Below are positions 23,621 to 34,544 of a stretch of DNA of 64,000 bases, piece by piece. The stretch comes from Flaccisagitta enflata. Its lineage: Eukaryota; Chaetognatha; Sagittoidea; Aphragmophora. A program made the translations under genes and the position numbers. The stretch is from positions 63,426,001-63,490,000 of the forward strand of contig OZ231126.1 of NCBI GenBank assembly GCA_965153355.1, in the 5' to 3' direction. Each line of letters opens with the position of its first letter. Position 1 is the first letter of the stretch. Below the pieces are notes generated by a model, which was not told the origin of the DNA, did not search any database, and saw nothing but the letters and a program-made list of their open reading frames with translations.

Positions 23621-23727
23621 GACCATCTAAAGCTTTTGCGACTATTATACCAATAGAATTATGATTTCCTCCCTGATCTTGTCTTGAAGATTTGTTTGAA
23701 TATCTTTCAAATAGTCACTGATTTTAT

Positions 23728-23965
23728 AGTTTTTAAGTTGCTTGCTAAGCGACTATATAAGAGAGTGTCCCTTAGCAGGTCTGTCTGTCTATCTGGAACG
23801 CAAAACTTAAGATGACGTGAATTGGCTGGAAAAGCCATTTCTGAGCATAACTGTCCCTGCCCTGCCACAATACAGCCCCAGCCCACTCATACTGACCTGC
23901 CCACCTACATCACTGCCCCTGCCCACCTATAAACAACTAATCATTCGCCATGTAGGCCTTATTAA
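23728..23965 (-). mobile_element. Helentron-like element, minus strand
   Basis: The minus-strand tail is a degraded hairpin AGTCGCTTAGCAAGCAACTT at about 23,735, preceded by a GACAGACAGACC tract. The body holds repeated TGGGCAGGGGCAGTG-type motifs, and a GGCCTACATGG head lies near 23,960. Confidence 0.65.
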
Positions 23966-24035
23966 AACTAAGTCTTTTTCAGGGGCCCCGCGGCAACAGT
24001 AGCCTCGGGCCTCGCGTAAGGTTGATCCGGGCCAG

Positions 24036-24175
24036 GGTGACAGGTATTTAATTTTCGAGGTGGTGGGATTTGGGGCAGTGTGTAGGTGAATTGGCGGTGG
24101 TGAGGGGGTGATTGGGCGGTGACAGGTATTCATTTTTCGTGGTGGTGGGATTTGGTGCAGTGTGGGGTCATGAGT
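24036..24175. repeat. ~80-bp G-rich minisatellite, right portion
   Basis: Nearly two units of the array at 20,905-21,445, continuing in phase after the insertion (GGTGACAGGTATTTAATTTT, GGGATTTGGGGCAGTGTG). Confidence 0.9.
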
Positions 24176-24369
24176 CGAGTCAGCCAAAGAAAACTGAGAA
24201 GTGCTTTTTGTTTGAAATTAGAAAATGAGAAAAGAATCTCTGGTGGGTACGAAAAGAGGACGCTAAGCAACAAGGAGACTCATCGATATCTACGAAGCGA
24301 ACGTAAGAACAACGAATCTGTGAACAAAACATAGAGACTATGTTATGTTATGTTGGAATTGCGTAAATT

Positions 24370-25538
24370 GTGTCCCCAAGTTAGCTACTTAGTAGCTAAA
24401 TCTGGATAGTAATTGAGAAACCTTAGATAGTAAAAAAATAATCTGGATACCAGCTACTAATCTAGCTACTAAATGAAAATTGGGCTACGAATCGTCATAG
24501 CAAGCACCGGTAGTAGAACGATCAAAACAGTTTGCATGGGGGCGGGGGGGCCCAGCCCTTCTTGGGCTATTGGTCATTGACCACTTTCTTCTATTCCTTG
24601 ACCTCTCTCTCCAATCCCCAATTGTCTCATTTCCCCTTTATAAACCCTCTCTCTCTTTTTCCCCTCTCTGCCTCTGATGATGATTCTCAAAGTGGATATC
24701 GAAAATTTAGGCAAAATTGTTGTATTTTGCGAACTTGCACTGTAACCTCCATAATGCGAATAAACACTGTTTTGATCGTAAATGAAAATTTTCTAGATAG
24801 TTCTGGCTACTAACTAGCCATGTTGGCAATATTTGGTATTCTCCGTACTTTTCAGTCATTTTGATAAAAGGACCTCCCGACTTTGTTTGAATCGCCCCAT
24901 CCCATCCCTTGGTATGGGACTGCACTCTTGTCTTGTATCACATATCCTCTGAACAAAAGATCTTTTGTATTTCTTAGCTTCCCAATCACACAGAACCTCG
25001 AGTCTTTGACTGTGTTTACTGTCTCAACTGTCTCAAAATGCAAGAAAGAAGAAAACAAGGCCAGTTACACAGCTACCCAAGTCGCGTGCGGGTGGAAAGG
25101 GGCTGTATTTGAGGTCACTTGATCACTTGGGCAGGAGCAGTGAGGCCAAATACCGCAAAAACCCAAAAAAGTAAAGTGTGACAGACAGACCAACGGAACA
25201 ACGGATGGAACAACAAAGGGGGGTGCAGAGTCGCATAGCAGGTGACTAAAAAATCTCTTACCAGGAGAAAAGAGGGGAACAAAATAACGAATAAACTCGG
25301 CTATGGCCCTACCCTATCCTACCCTGCCCTACATTTTTGTGTTTATTTGATCAAATTTGCCAACATTGTGACAAACTATGTCAATTTGTCTCCTTGTCTC
25401 TTGATATATTTGTATACGCTGTAATACAAACGTTATGTTTGGATAGTAATCTGGATACTAAGGGGAAAAATTCAGCTACTACCTAGATAGTAATAACGCT
25501 CAGGTCGGATAGTAGCTCCAAAGATCACTTGGGGACAC
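24370..25538. mobile_element. Terminal-inverted-repeat element, ~1.17 kb, superfamily unknown
   Basis: It begins GTGTCCCCAAGTTAGCTACT and ends with the inverse of GTGTCCCCAAGTGATCTTTG, a 12-bp perfect terminal inverted repeat. Flanks are TGCGTAAATT (left) and TGCGTAATTG (right), a near-identical 9-10 bp direct repeat. Subterminal GGATAGTAATCTGGATA and TAGCTACTA motifs recur at both ends. A Helentron-like element is nested at about 25,054-25,250. No transposase is seen. Confidence 0.65.
25054..25252 (+). mobile_element. Helentron-like element, GTCGCG subtype
   Basis: Head AAGGCCAGTTACACAGCTAC, then CAAGTCGCGTGCGGGTGGAA, a GGGCAGGAGCAGTGAGGCC body, a short GACAGACAGACCAACGG tract, and the tail TGCAGAGTCGCATAGCAGGT ending GACTAAAAAA. 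The body resembles the head region at 12,907. Confidence 0.8.
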
Positions 25539-25561
25539 TGCGTAATTGTATGACAATTGGG

Positions 25562-25874
25562 CTGAGGCGGATTAACAAAGTGCGGGGCCTTAGGCTTGAT
25601 CGGAGCGCTGGGCCCCCCCTCTTCAACAACGTTGTTACCCACATTAGTTTGTTTTATTTTTTATCATGTTTTTTTTTTCATTTTTGTTTCCTTTTTCTTG
25701 TATTTTTTTGTTGCATTCTTTTCTTTTTTCTATTTTCTTTTCTATTCCTTTTTCTTGTGTTTTTTTCTTTTGTTTTCTTTTTTTCTCTTTTATTTCGTGG
25801 GGAACTGCAGGAGCGGGGCCCCCCTGACGCGCGGGGCCCTTGGCTTTTTAAGCCTATTAGGTGATCCGCCTCAG
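25562..25874. mobile_element. 313-bp hAT-type MITE related to the 21,446-24,035 element
   Basis: Ends are CTGAGGCGGATTAAC and the inverse of CTGAGGCGGATCACC. Flanking 8-mers are CAATTGGG (25,554-25,561) and CAAGTGGG (25,875-25,882), 7 of 8 matching. Internal GCGGGGCCTTAGGCTT and GGGGCCC motifs match the subterminal sequence of the 2.6-kb element. The centre is a T-rich low-complexity stretch. Confidence 0.8.
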
Positions 25875-26007
25875 CAAGTGGGAGAATATCCCTAACTATC
25901 TTTAGCTCTATATCTACACAAGCTGAAACAAATATTAGTTCGTACCCAATATGAAGGCAAACCCCTTCATGAGGCATCAAATGGCCAATACATGCGTCTC
26001 TTTGGCA

Positions 26008-26135
26008 TAGAATGAATGAATGAATGAATGAATGAATGAATGAATCAATGAATGAATGAATGAATGAATGAATTAATGAATGAAAAAATGAATGAAAGAA
26101 CGTATGAATGAATGAATGAATGAACGAACGAATGC
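26008..26135. repeat. (AATG)n microsatellite
   Basis: Interrupted AATG units. Long frames here are repeat translations. Confidence 0.97.
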
Positions 26136-26139
26136 AGGT

Positions 26140-29100
26140 ATGGAGAGTGGTGGTTGTCGTGGTTTTCAGTATGTGTGAAGCATGTTTGACGGACTGATGG
26201 CAGGACGTACTGAAGGACCGATGAACCAATAATCGGACAGACCGATGACTCGATGGATAGAGGGATATGTTATCTACCATATCTTATACGTATACGATGA
26301 TGCACTTACAAATAGATTGATGAAGCAATGAGAACGGTCCTTCGTAACTGTATGTTAAAAGCTAATTTGCATACTGTCGCTTCAATCATTTTATAGATGA
26401 AGGACTTGTATTCTGGGACAAATCTTTTTGTGCCACGGTCTGTCATGAGACGTGCTTTATTTTGATGTTCATCTAGGCTATGTGCCCGCTACATGTTTAG
26501 CTGTTCACGAAAGTAAAAAAAAGAAAATAAAGAACAGACAAATAAGTAGGATAGTTTCGCTGCTATTAAACTCAGGAATCTTCCCCTCCTGTAGAAAGAA
26601 ATCAAGATTTCATTGTTCCTGATATTTAGAGGATGGCCGGAGAGCCGCCCTAAAATTGTGTGGAGAGTGTCTCGCGTGATATGTGGGCCAAAATGTGCGA
26701 TGATTTCAGAGTCTGATTCCAGTCACCACTGACACTGCCGGTTTATCACTCTTATCGAAGGTGTAGATTAAACGCACTCTTACGTCATAGATCATGATCA
26801 GTCACATGGTATGCAACTTTTGATCCCTTATTCTAGCCAGAAGACAACCTAAATGAACCAGTAGACAATCTAAATGAAATCAGCATGAATTCGATGTGAC
26901 ATGAGTCACATGACATCATCAATTCGTCGTCAATTCATCGTCAATTCATCGTCAATCAGTGCAAACTGCAATACCTCAATGAAAACAAATTTTGTTTTTA
27001 GCTATGGCTTTTTCAATTTTGTTGATGCACTTGAAATCTATCACGTTAGATGCAGAGAAAATAGCTCATTCACTGAAAATAGAACCAATCTAGCATCTCC
27101 CATATAAATAAAAAAGCATTGGACACATTTATTATTTCTATTAGATTTCTTATCAAATCAGTAATTATCAATTTACACTTTACACAATAAAAAGCAAACA
27201 TGAGTAAGCAGTAAGGTGATACAAACAAATATGGTGGTTCTTTTCTATCAAATACGCAGATGTTCATCCAAATTTTTCCCCCAGAAAGCATGAATAAATC
27301 TTAAATGAGTTAAAAATTTAGTGACATGTCTGATAAGTGAAACTCTTTAAAATTAACCAGAATGAAGTTGAAAATCAAAACTGATAACAATTTCTTTCCA
27401 AGAATGCCAGATGAACTTCCATGTATTGTTTATGGAAATAAAGAAAGGAAACACTGAATTGAATTACTCATTCGTTTTAGTCATATGAGTTAAGACAGGT
27501 GAAAGGCGAATAACTTCGACAAATATCAAAGTTTGATTAGATCCCATCTAGATAACTTCAAAAAGAACGATGGAATTGAACGGCATATCGACCGTCATTT
27601 TTCTTTTTGAAAAAAGAATTGGGCAAGATTTGCCATTAAAGAAAAAAAAGAGAAAAAGATGAAAATGAAAGAACAATTGATGTTAGCTATTTGAGCGATC
27701 ACAGAATTTTGGGGAGGAGAGATGAAGGAGAGAGAGAACAAACATCGCTGGTTATTTACATCGTAAAATCGGTAAACACTGAAACACAGAAACATCAAAA
27801 TTAACCAACACAAAAAAGTCAAATTCACGTAAATAGTAAAAAAAACCTTGAAAAGAGAGGCAATTTGTTAAAGAAGAAATAACTAAGAATGAGATGAGCC
27901 TTTAACTAAGGCTGTTGCTTTTTTGAAGAAAATGATGTTGAAAAAAATAAATAGAAAAAAAAAAAGAAATAAAAAAAAAGTACACAAGCTAAGTCAGCAG
28001 TTACCTTTTTCAAAACAAAAGATAAATCGAAACTTTAAACGAAATCAAATTTAAATTTGCAAAATGAATTTATCCCCTTGCAAAGAAAAGTATCTGCCGT
28101 CCAACTAATCCAAAGCATTTGATTGAACACAAAATGAAAATGCAAACGAAAAACATAAAAGATGAAGCCAAAAAGGGATGGAATACTGAGAACAAAATCA
28201 TTCATTGCGCGAGCCAACGCAGTTTCCTTCAGTGTTCATTTCAGGCTCACTGTCAAGTGACTGCTGAACTTGACATATAAGCTTCCAGGTGGACCAGCAC
28301 TTGGGAAGAATTTATATTTTCAAGACAATAACTACAAGAGAGCGTTTGTGCCAGAGCTATGTAAAGGGCATCATGATAAAAAACCTAAATCCATAGAAAA
28401 AAAATTGTCAAATGGAAATTGGATGGAGAAGATTTGCAGAGAGAAACTTACAAAACTTATCAAATCCTCTTTACATGAAATAGGCGCTTAAAGAAATGAA
28501 TACTCAAGAAAAAAAAAGCCACAAAGGCTCGCATTAAAGGATTATTATAACTTATGAATCACGATTATCCCACGCGCTAAAACGGGCGCATGATCTCCCC
28601 CTTCCCTTTCAGAGAGCATGAGCGCTTGCTCACGCGCTCACGGGTTTTGTTTTGTTTTTGTTTTTGTTTTTGGTTGTTCGGACAAGCAGCTTGCACGCAA
28701 TAGCAACAAGGCCTCCATGGAGCATCTGTATCTCTATTAATTGGGCCATTTGGAGTTAAGGAAAATTGGTTTGTTCGTCATAATCTCGAAGAAACTCTCG
28801 ATCTTGTTTTTTTGGTTTTCTTGGGAGGGATGGAAATGCGGGGTGGGGTTGGCGTAGGGCAGGATCGGTTCTGATCTTATGGCTACTCATTTCTTAAAGG
28901 GGTGGGGAAAGGTGGGTAGGGCGTTTAAGGATGAGGAGTTTTGGGAGGAGGGTATATGTTTCAAAGAGAAAAATGAGAATAGAGATACGTAGTCTCAATT
29001 ACTCAAAGTAAAAGGAAGTCTCTCAGATTAAATGAGTAAATGTTAATTTCACAATATTCAGCATGGCAAGAATCTAAAATTAAAAACTTTTTTTTTCCTC

Positions 29101-29381
29101 TATTTGAATCAAGTCCTACGCCAATTACAGTACAACTTGATATAACCTTAACTAAAGAAATCTCTCGCATTACGACATTGATACTCGGAAATGAATCTAC
29201 ATTTGGGGAAAGGTCTTCTCTCTTTTAGCGCATTTTTTGGAGGATAAGACTTTTTCTCTCTCATTGAGAAGAAAGAGTGAATCTTAAGTAATCAAGAATA
29301 ACACAAATCGCGCTTTTGAAAAGAATGTCACACTCTCGAAAGAATCGGGGCAGTAACCGAATCTCAATATAGGTAGTTGTT

Positions 29382-29424
<43 letters not shown>

Positions 29425-29438
29425 TTGTTGTTGTTGTT

Positions 29439-29475
<37 letters not shown>

Positions 29476-30595
29476 CTGAATCATTCGAGGGTGACTATTT
29501 TTTAAGCAACAAGAGGCTGAATAGAAACGGTCATGTACGGTTTTGCTTTTCACACTAACAATTTAGATTCATCAAATCAATCTTTGGCATCTTTCCATAC
29601 AAATCTTTATGCCTGTATGCAATTTGTATTTTTTTTTTCGCTCCAAGAAGAAGTTTTTTTTTTTTACTACGCGTCGCTTTCGCATCGATTTTCTCTCTTG
29701 TCTAAGGTGTCGTTATTGATATTTGATTTGTCACAAGAAGCGATATTGTTTTTGTCTTCACTTTTTTTGAGATCGCGGGAGAAAAAAAGGAACTTTTTCA
29801 TGACATTTTATCGGAAACGCATCAATAATGATGAGGCTGCAGATGGGGGGAGGGGGGGAAGGGGGGGAGGGGTGAGGGGGGAGGGGGAGAGGGTAAAGGG
29901 TAGTGAGACTTTGAGAAGGCGGGATGAAGGCAATTTGGGAGAGAGAAAGATGATAAATGGAAACGAAGAGCAAAAAGGTCTCAGGGAGGAAAGAGCGGTA
30001 TCTCGTTCCAGTTATCACAAGTTGGGTGAGAATGCAGGAAAAAAAAAAAACAAATACGGAGAAAGGCGATTGGGGTTAGGATGGATAGAGGATGATGGTT
30101 CGGGGGGGAGGGGGGAGGAAAGCATACATAAAGTGAAACGAGTAAATCTGTATTTTTTTTTATGTAAGTACTTCGTCAAGGATGTTTATCACTGTTTTTG
30201 GTCACAAGCGGACGACGAAATTTCCAAATCACGAGATTGTTTTTTCCCATCATGGAGTTTTTTTCTCGAATTCAGCAAAACTGACGTCGCCTTTGATTCA
30301 TTGACAAAAGAAGGGGGGGGGGGTCTTGAGGACAGAGTTGAAAACAAGGAAGAAGGGGGGGGGGGGGGCGGGGGGTGGAAAAAGTTGAGAATTAGACGAC
30401 TGAGCGAGATGACCGAGGGAAGAGAGATGGTACGTAACGAAGAGAGAGAGAGCAAAGTCTTCACTCGAATTCTCAAATTGTTGTTCACATCTCCCTTTCT
30501 TTTCTCTGTCTTATGGATAAAAGGGATTTCACTTCTCCTCAGTCTCAGTAAATCGCCCGAGCTATTCCCCCGCCACATAAACACGACCACCACTA
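26140..30595. other. Mostly single-copy sequence downstream of Sema5
   Basis: This region is AT-rich and relatively free of the repeat families seen elsewhere. It follows the Sema5 stop codon on the minus strand, so its upper part should contain the 3' UTR. I could not place a convincing polyadenylation site. It holds a triple GTCAATTCATC motif at about 26,930-26,955, poly-G runs near 29,847-29,890 and 30,310-30,375, and the trinucleotide array at 29,379-29,476. Frames at 28,270-28,491 and 29,533-30,642 show no recognisable domain. Confidence 0.5.
29379..29476. repeat. (GTTGTC)n/(GTT)n array
   Basis: Hexamer GTTGTC repeated, then GTT units with GATGTT interruptions. Confidence 0.96.
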
Positions 30596-31467
30596 CTACA
30601 AATCGTCGTAGTTCAAATTGGTTCTCATACTGTCGGCGTTGAGCTGTTGCATGATCGAGTTCCTTTTAGCGACCGCGTTGTTTTTGTCTTTGTTGTTGAG
30701 CGTCCAGTCTCTGGCTTTGTTGATGCTGCCGTTTCTATTCAGCGTCCCGTTACGGTTGATCGTGGCGCAATTTTGCGAGCGCGAAGACGACTTTTCCGAT
30801 CCATTTCTCGATGGTAACGTGGAGAAATTTCTTGCTAAGGTCGGGTTGGAATTGATCGGCGACGACGCCGTCACCGCCGCCGCGTACAAATCCCGCGACG
30901 CCGACGGCAACACGCCGCCGCCGCTGTGGTTGCTGTTGTTACTATTGTTGTTATTGTGGATGTTGTTTATATTGTTGTTGTTGTTATGGTTGGAGTTGGT
31001 TAAGTTCGAAGGGGCGTTGTAGAGATGATGATGATGATGATTGGAGAGATTGTTGTTGCCGACGCCAACGCCGCCGCCGACGCCGACGAGATGATTGGCG
31101 GTCGTCGCGCTGACGTATTGTCCGCCGCCCATTCCGCTCGACGACGAAGATGCGGCGGCGGCGGCGGCGGCGGCGTTGTTCACGCTGGCGTGGAAGGAGT
31201 TTTTATGGATGTTGGGAGTTGAAGGGGCGTAGGGAAGTGGGGTGGCCACGTAGAGATTAGATGCTTTGGAGTTATTTTGGTGCAGCGTTTGTCCTCTGGT
31301 TTGATGTCGTTTGAGTTGCGTTTGGCAGACGAGCAGGACGCCGACGCACGTGGCGCCGCCTAAAGCGAATCCCGCCAACGCCGCCAACACTAAATGCAAC
31401 GCAGAAAATCCTTCGCCGCCGGAAGCAGGCCGCGAGGAAACGTGCGATGGGTCAGGCACTGGCTCGT
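30596..31467 (-). CDS. Sema5: Semaphorin-5, last exon: transmembrane helix and cytoplasmic tail
   Basis: The final exon has 872 nt and starts after acceptor CACCCACACAG (intron phase 1); the stop TAG is at 30,598-30,596. It encodes a short extracellular linker, a hydrophobic helix at about residues 23-48 of the exon (ALHLVLAALAGFALGGATCV...), a basic stop-transfer KRH, and about 235 cytoplasmic residues. The tail has homopolymer-like stretches of Ala, Ser, Gly, His and Asn, and ends LNYDDL. Order TSP1 repeats, single transmembrane helix, cytoplasmic tail is the Sema5 layout. The tail is much longer than the short one usual in vertebrate Sema5A/B. Sema5 is a membrane guidance cue that signals to plexins. 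The stop codon is certain; how much of the low-complexity tail is functional is not. Confidence 0.9.
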
Positions 31468-31784
31468 CTGTGTGGGTGAGAGGGAGGAAATTTTTTTTTT
31501 GGGGGGGGGGAAGTAATGAGTAAGAACAGAAGAAGATCAATTTCAGGAATGAAATCTTGAAAGGAAGAGAAGCGAATAGAAAATAGAAACCAGAAAAAAC
31601 AAGCCCGAACTGGCAACGATGCGTCCAGACTGTGTCTTTGCGTATATTGATCATGTGACACATATGGATTGACAGTTGGACAAACAGGCAGATGGAACGA
31701 CAAAAGTAGTAGTGGAGGCTCTCAAATCATGTTTGTCTCGCAGTCGATTCAGTGTAGGATCTCGTCGTGGCCGAAAACGGCCGA

Positions 31785-31915
31785 AAACCGCGGTTTTTGC
31801 ACAGGTGTAACGGACCGACGGACGGACGGACCGACGGACGGACGGACCGACCGACGGACGGACGGACGGACGGACAAACCCTCTTATAGAGATGCGAGGA
31901 CGCATCTAAAAAAGA
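31785..31915 (+). mobile_element. Helentron-like tail, GATGCG subtype, in the last Sema5 intron
   Basis: A long (GACC/GACG)n tract at 31,812-31,875 is followed by CAAACCCTCTTATAGAGATG and a hairpin AGATGCGAGGACGCATCT ending AAAAAAG. No intact head was found directly upstream. Confidence 0.8.
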
Positions 31916-31956
31916 GAAAGAAGAAAAAAAAAAACAGAAGAAGATGAAGAAGAATT

Positions 31957-32708
31957 TGGACAAGGCCAAGTACACTTTTTTCTTTTTATAAGCACCTCGT
32001 TTATAAGCACGCCCAGCCTCAGATATTGGGAAAATTTAAGCATATTGCTAAGCACGCTCCAGGCTGAGATTTCCAATTTGAAAAAAAAATTCTGATGAAA
32101 TTTCCAAAATATGCTAATTGTAAACATTTTTGGTTTGAATTTCACAAAAACCAATGGAAACTTTGATAGAAATTTAAATTATCTATAATATCAATCTGTT
32201 AATACATTCAGGATTTGATACTAATAGAAATAATTGGATTTCTAATAATATTTAAGAATATTATTGCCTAGATACTATTGTTGATTTATTGCTGTAACAA
32301 GGACCACTAAACAACAAAAATATATCATGATTCTAAATAACACTAAAAATCTAAAAAAATTTTATATTAAATCAAGGTATTAATCTCATCCCATGGTTTA
32401 TATAAAAGTAGAACCATATCAGCTACACTATTTTCCATACCCTACTGTGTTCTTTGTTCTATACTGAATAGGATAATTACTAACTGATAGATAATAAGCA
32501 CGCTTTTAAGCACATTTCAGCCTCGAAAATGAGATTTTGCTAAGCACGCTCAGCCTCAGCCAAAAAAAGTGCGTGCTTATAAAAAGAAAAAAGTGTAGGC
32601 CAATAAGGTGCGACGTGTGGATCCTCGAACGAATGCGTTACCCATGAGACCGACCAACCATCCGGCGGACACAGCCAGTTATAGAGGTGCTTCGTCGCAC
32701 CTAAAAAG
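31957..32708 (+). mobile_element. Helentron-like element, GGTGCG subtype, interrupted by a MITE in its head
   Basis: The head ACAAGGCCAAG is cut at 31,971 by a 623-bp MITE and resumes after it as GGCCAATAAGGTGCGACGTG. The body then reads GTTACCCATGAGACCGACCA, the ACAGCCAGTTATAGAG motif and a hairpin AGGTGCTTCGTCGCACCT followed by AAAAAG. The head half-site GGTGCGACG is repeated in the tail hairpin. Confidence 0.85.
31973..32595. mobile_element. Tc1/mariner (pogo/Tigger-like) MITE, 623 bp
   Basis: A perfect terminal inverted repeat of about 23 bp begins CACTTTTTTCTTTTTATAAG, with TA on both sides (31,971-31,972 and 32,596-32,597). Subterminal GCACGC and CAGCCTCAG motifs are inverted too. TA duplications and ATAAGCAC-containing ends resemble pogo/Tigger derivatives. 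The interior is AT-rich and non-coding. Confidence 0.88.
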
Positions 32709-32804
32709 AAGCAGAAAAGATAGAGAAGGAAAAGACAAAGAAGAAAAAGAACAAGAAAGAGAAGTACCATGTCCGTCCAGGCAAATCGGTGCGTCATCTG
32801 CGAG

Positions 32805-32925
32805 ATTTTTTAACATGTGTGACAGAGCGACGGAGGGACTGACGGATGTACAATTGGATGTACGCAGGGGCAGACAGCCGGACTGACAAACCCGCTTATA
32901 CAGATGCGATGACGCATCCAAAACA
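32805..32925 (+). mobile_element. Helentron-like tail, GATGCG subtype
   Basis: A GACAGAGCGACGGAGGGACT tract leads to GACAAACCCGCTTATACAGA and a hairpin AGATGCGATGACGCATCC followed by AAAAC. This and the tail ending at 32,708 lie about 100 bp apart in the same orientation. Confidence 0.75.
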
Positions 32926-32969
32926 GAACATGAACGAGTAGAAAAAGAAGAGAAAAAGAAAAAGATAAA

Positions 32970-33186
32970 AAAAAAAGAAGAAGAAGAAGAAGAAGAAGAA
33001 GAAGAAGAAGAAGAAGAAGAAGAAGAAGAAGAAGAAGAAGAAGAAGAAGAAGAAGAAGAAGAAGGATAAGAAGTAGTAGATGAAGAAGGAGAAGAAGACA
33101 AAAAAGAAGAGCATGAAGAAGAACAAGAAGAAGCGGAACAACGAGGCGGAACAACAACGAAGAAGAAGAAGAAGAAGAAGAAGTAG

Positions 33187-33254
<68 letters not shown>

Positions 33255-33305
33255 AAACAAAAATAACAATAACAATAACAATAACAAAAACAACAATAAT
33301 AACAA
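32970..33305. repeat. (GAA)n and (AAC)n trinucleotide arrays
   Basis: Pure GAA at about 32,975-33,065, mixed purines, then AAC units at about 33,185-33,305 ending in AAT-containing units. Confidence 0.97.
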
Positions 33306-33356
33306 CAAATGAAAAAGAGAAATGAAATAGTAAAGTGTGTCGTGATGATGAAAATG

Positions 33357-34120
33357 GTACACCGTCTTTGGATCGAAGTGCGTTATTCTAAACCTTTATT
33401 ACTCCTAAACTACTGGGCCAAATGTCTTCAAATTTTCATGTGTGTATGTTGGTAATAAGTAACAGTTTTGTCATGCAAAACCTCAGTATCAGCGACTTGA
33501 TTGGTTGAATTCAGCAGACCATAAAAAGAATTGCCATACTGAGGGCTAAATCAATTTTTTGTAATGTGTAATGTGTTTCTTTATTTGCTTGACATTTCCA
33601 AACCAATTCAGCTAGCACCCTGGGATTGGTCTCAAATCAAAGGAAACTAATTTTAGATTATAGTTCTGCTCAAGAATTCTATGATTTTTAGCATTCAAGT
33701 AAAACTAAGTTGATTTTTTCAAGATTGATGTTCCAAATTTAAAGAATCACTGTCTCAAATCCACTAAGACTTTGTTAAGAGTCCCAAGTTTTCCAGTTTG
33801 GCATTAAGACACAATCTATGATGGAAATATTTATCATTTGACACCAACCCCAAGGTGCTAGCTCATATCGTATAAAGATTTCAAGCAGATAAACACAGTT
33901 TCTTATAAGAAATATTGCAAAAAATTAACTTGGTCCAAAAAATAGCAATTCTTTCAATTTTTTGCTGACTTCAAATCAATCAAGTCCTTGATGTTGAGGT
34001 TTGGCATAACAAAACTGTTACTTATTACTAACATACACTAAAAATTTGAAGACTTTTGGTTAAGTAGTTTAGGAGTTATAAAGGTTTACAATAACGCACT
34101 TCGATCCGATGACGGTGTGC
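33357..34120. mobile_element. Palindromic foldback element, ~760 bp, in Sema5 intron
   Basis: The ends are GTACACCGTCTTTGGATCGA and the inverse of GCACACCGTCATCGGATCGA. The arms stay inverted to the centre near 33,740, for example CTAGCACCCTGGGATTGGT (about 33,612) and its inverse near 33,850. No clear target duplication and no coding were found. Confidence 0.85.
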
Positions 34121-34315
34121 AAGGGCGGAACAATGCGAATGAAGGAAAATGTAATGAATAATGACTCTCATTGCAAAAGCATTTTATATTAATTTGCGTA
34201 AGTGCTGGCAAAATCTCATCATCCTCATCAATCATCATCCTCCAGTGTTCTATCGATGCATATCGCCTTTCACTGTGTTTGAATGTTCCTAATTGACTGC
34301 CTGCACAGTAATTAC

Positions 34316-34456
34316 CTGTACATAATCTGGCTTCAGCATATCCGCCTTTACACTGGCTGTACGTGGGATGCGAGACGAGGCAGCGTCGGTAACGATGTTG
34401 CTGCTCGTCGGATCCACAAGCGGACCATGCGGACCACTCGCTCCATCCATCGGAAT
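34316..34456 (-). CDS. Sema5: Semaphorin-5 exon: last TSP1 repeat
   Basis: This 141-nt exon is phase 1 at both ends: acceptor CTTCATCATCAG, donor ACAG/GTAATT. It begins with the split Asp codon seen at several exons of this gene. It encodes a TSP1 repeat with the tryptophan ladder WSEWSAWSAC, a basic RYRRC segment and later Cys residues SQC and RLC. The second cysteine typical of TSP1 is absent: CGSDEQQHRYRRC replaces the usual CxxxCG form. Loss of that cysteine is also a feature of the last TSP1 repeat of vertebrate Sema5, which supports orthology and position. WxxW is a C-mannosylation motif in this family. Confidence 0.88.
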
Positions 34457-34544
34457 CTGATGATGAAGGGTAAGGAGTTGGGAAAAGGATCGAAAAAAAA
34501 AGAACAACATATAGTAAAATCATATAAGGATAATCATGGAACTA

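Larger units (their letters stand above)
21446..24035. mobile_element. 2.6-kb hAT-type element inserted in the minisatellite
   Basis: Termini are CTGACCTGGATCAACC on the left and the inverted counterpart CTGGCCCGGATCAACC on the right. The flanks carry the 8-mer GGTGACAG on both sides (21,438-21,445 and 24,036-24,043), a motif of the interrupted minisatellite. A GGCCTCGCGC motif follows inside both ends. The interior carries a (GAA)n array, a nested hAT-type element, two Helentron-like elements and a GGGCAGC cassette, so it has grown by later insertions. No transposase frame is recognisable. Confidence 0.87.

Noticed and set aside
28270-28491. 73-codon frame downstream of Sema5
   Set aside because: It has plausible composition but no recognisable domain and no splice or promoter context, so it cannot be supported as a gene.
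29533-30642. 369-codon plus-strand frame opposite the Sema5 3' end
   Set aside because: It is low complexity with poly-G derived Gly runs, overlaps the Sema5 stop region on the other strand and shows no domain.
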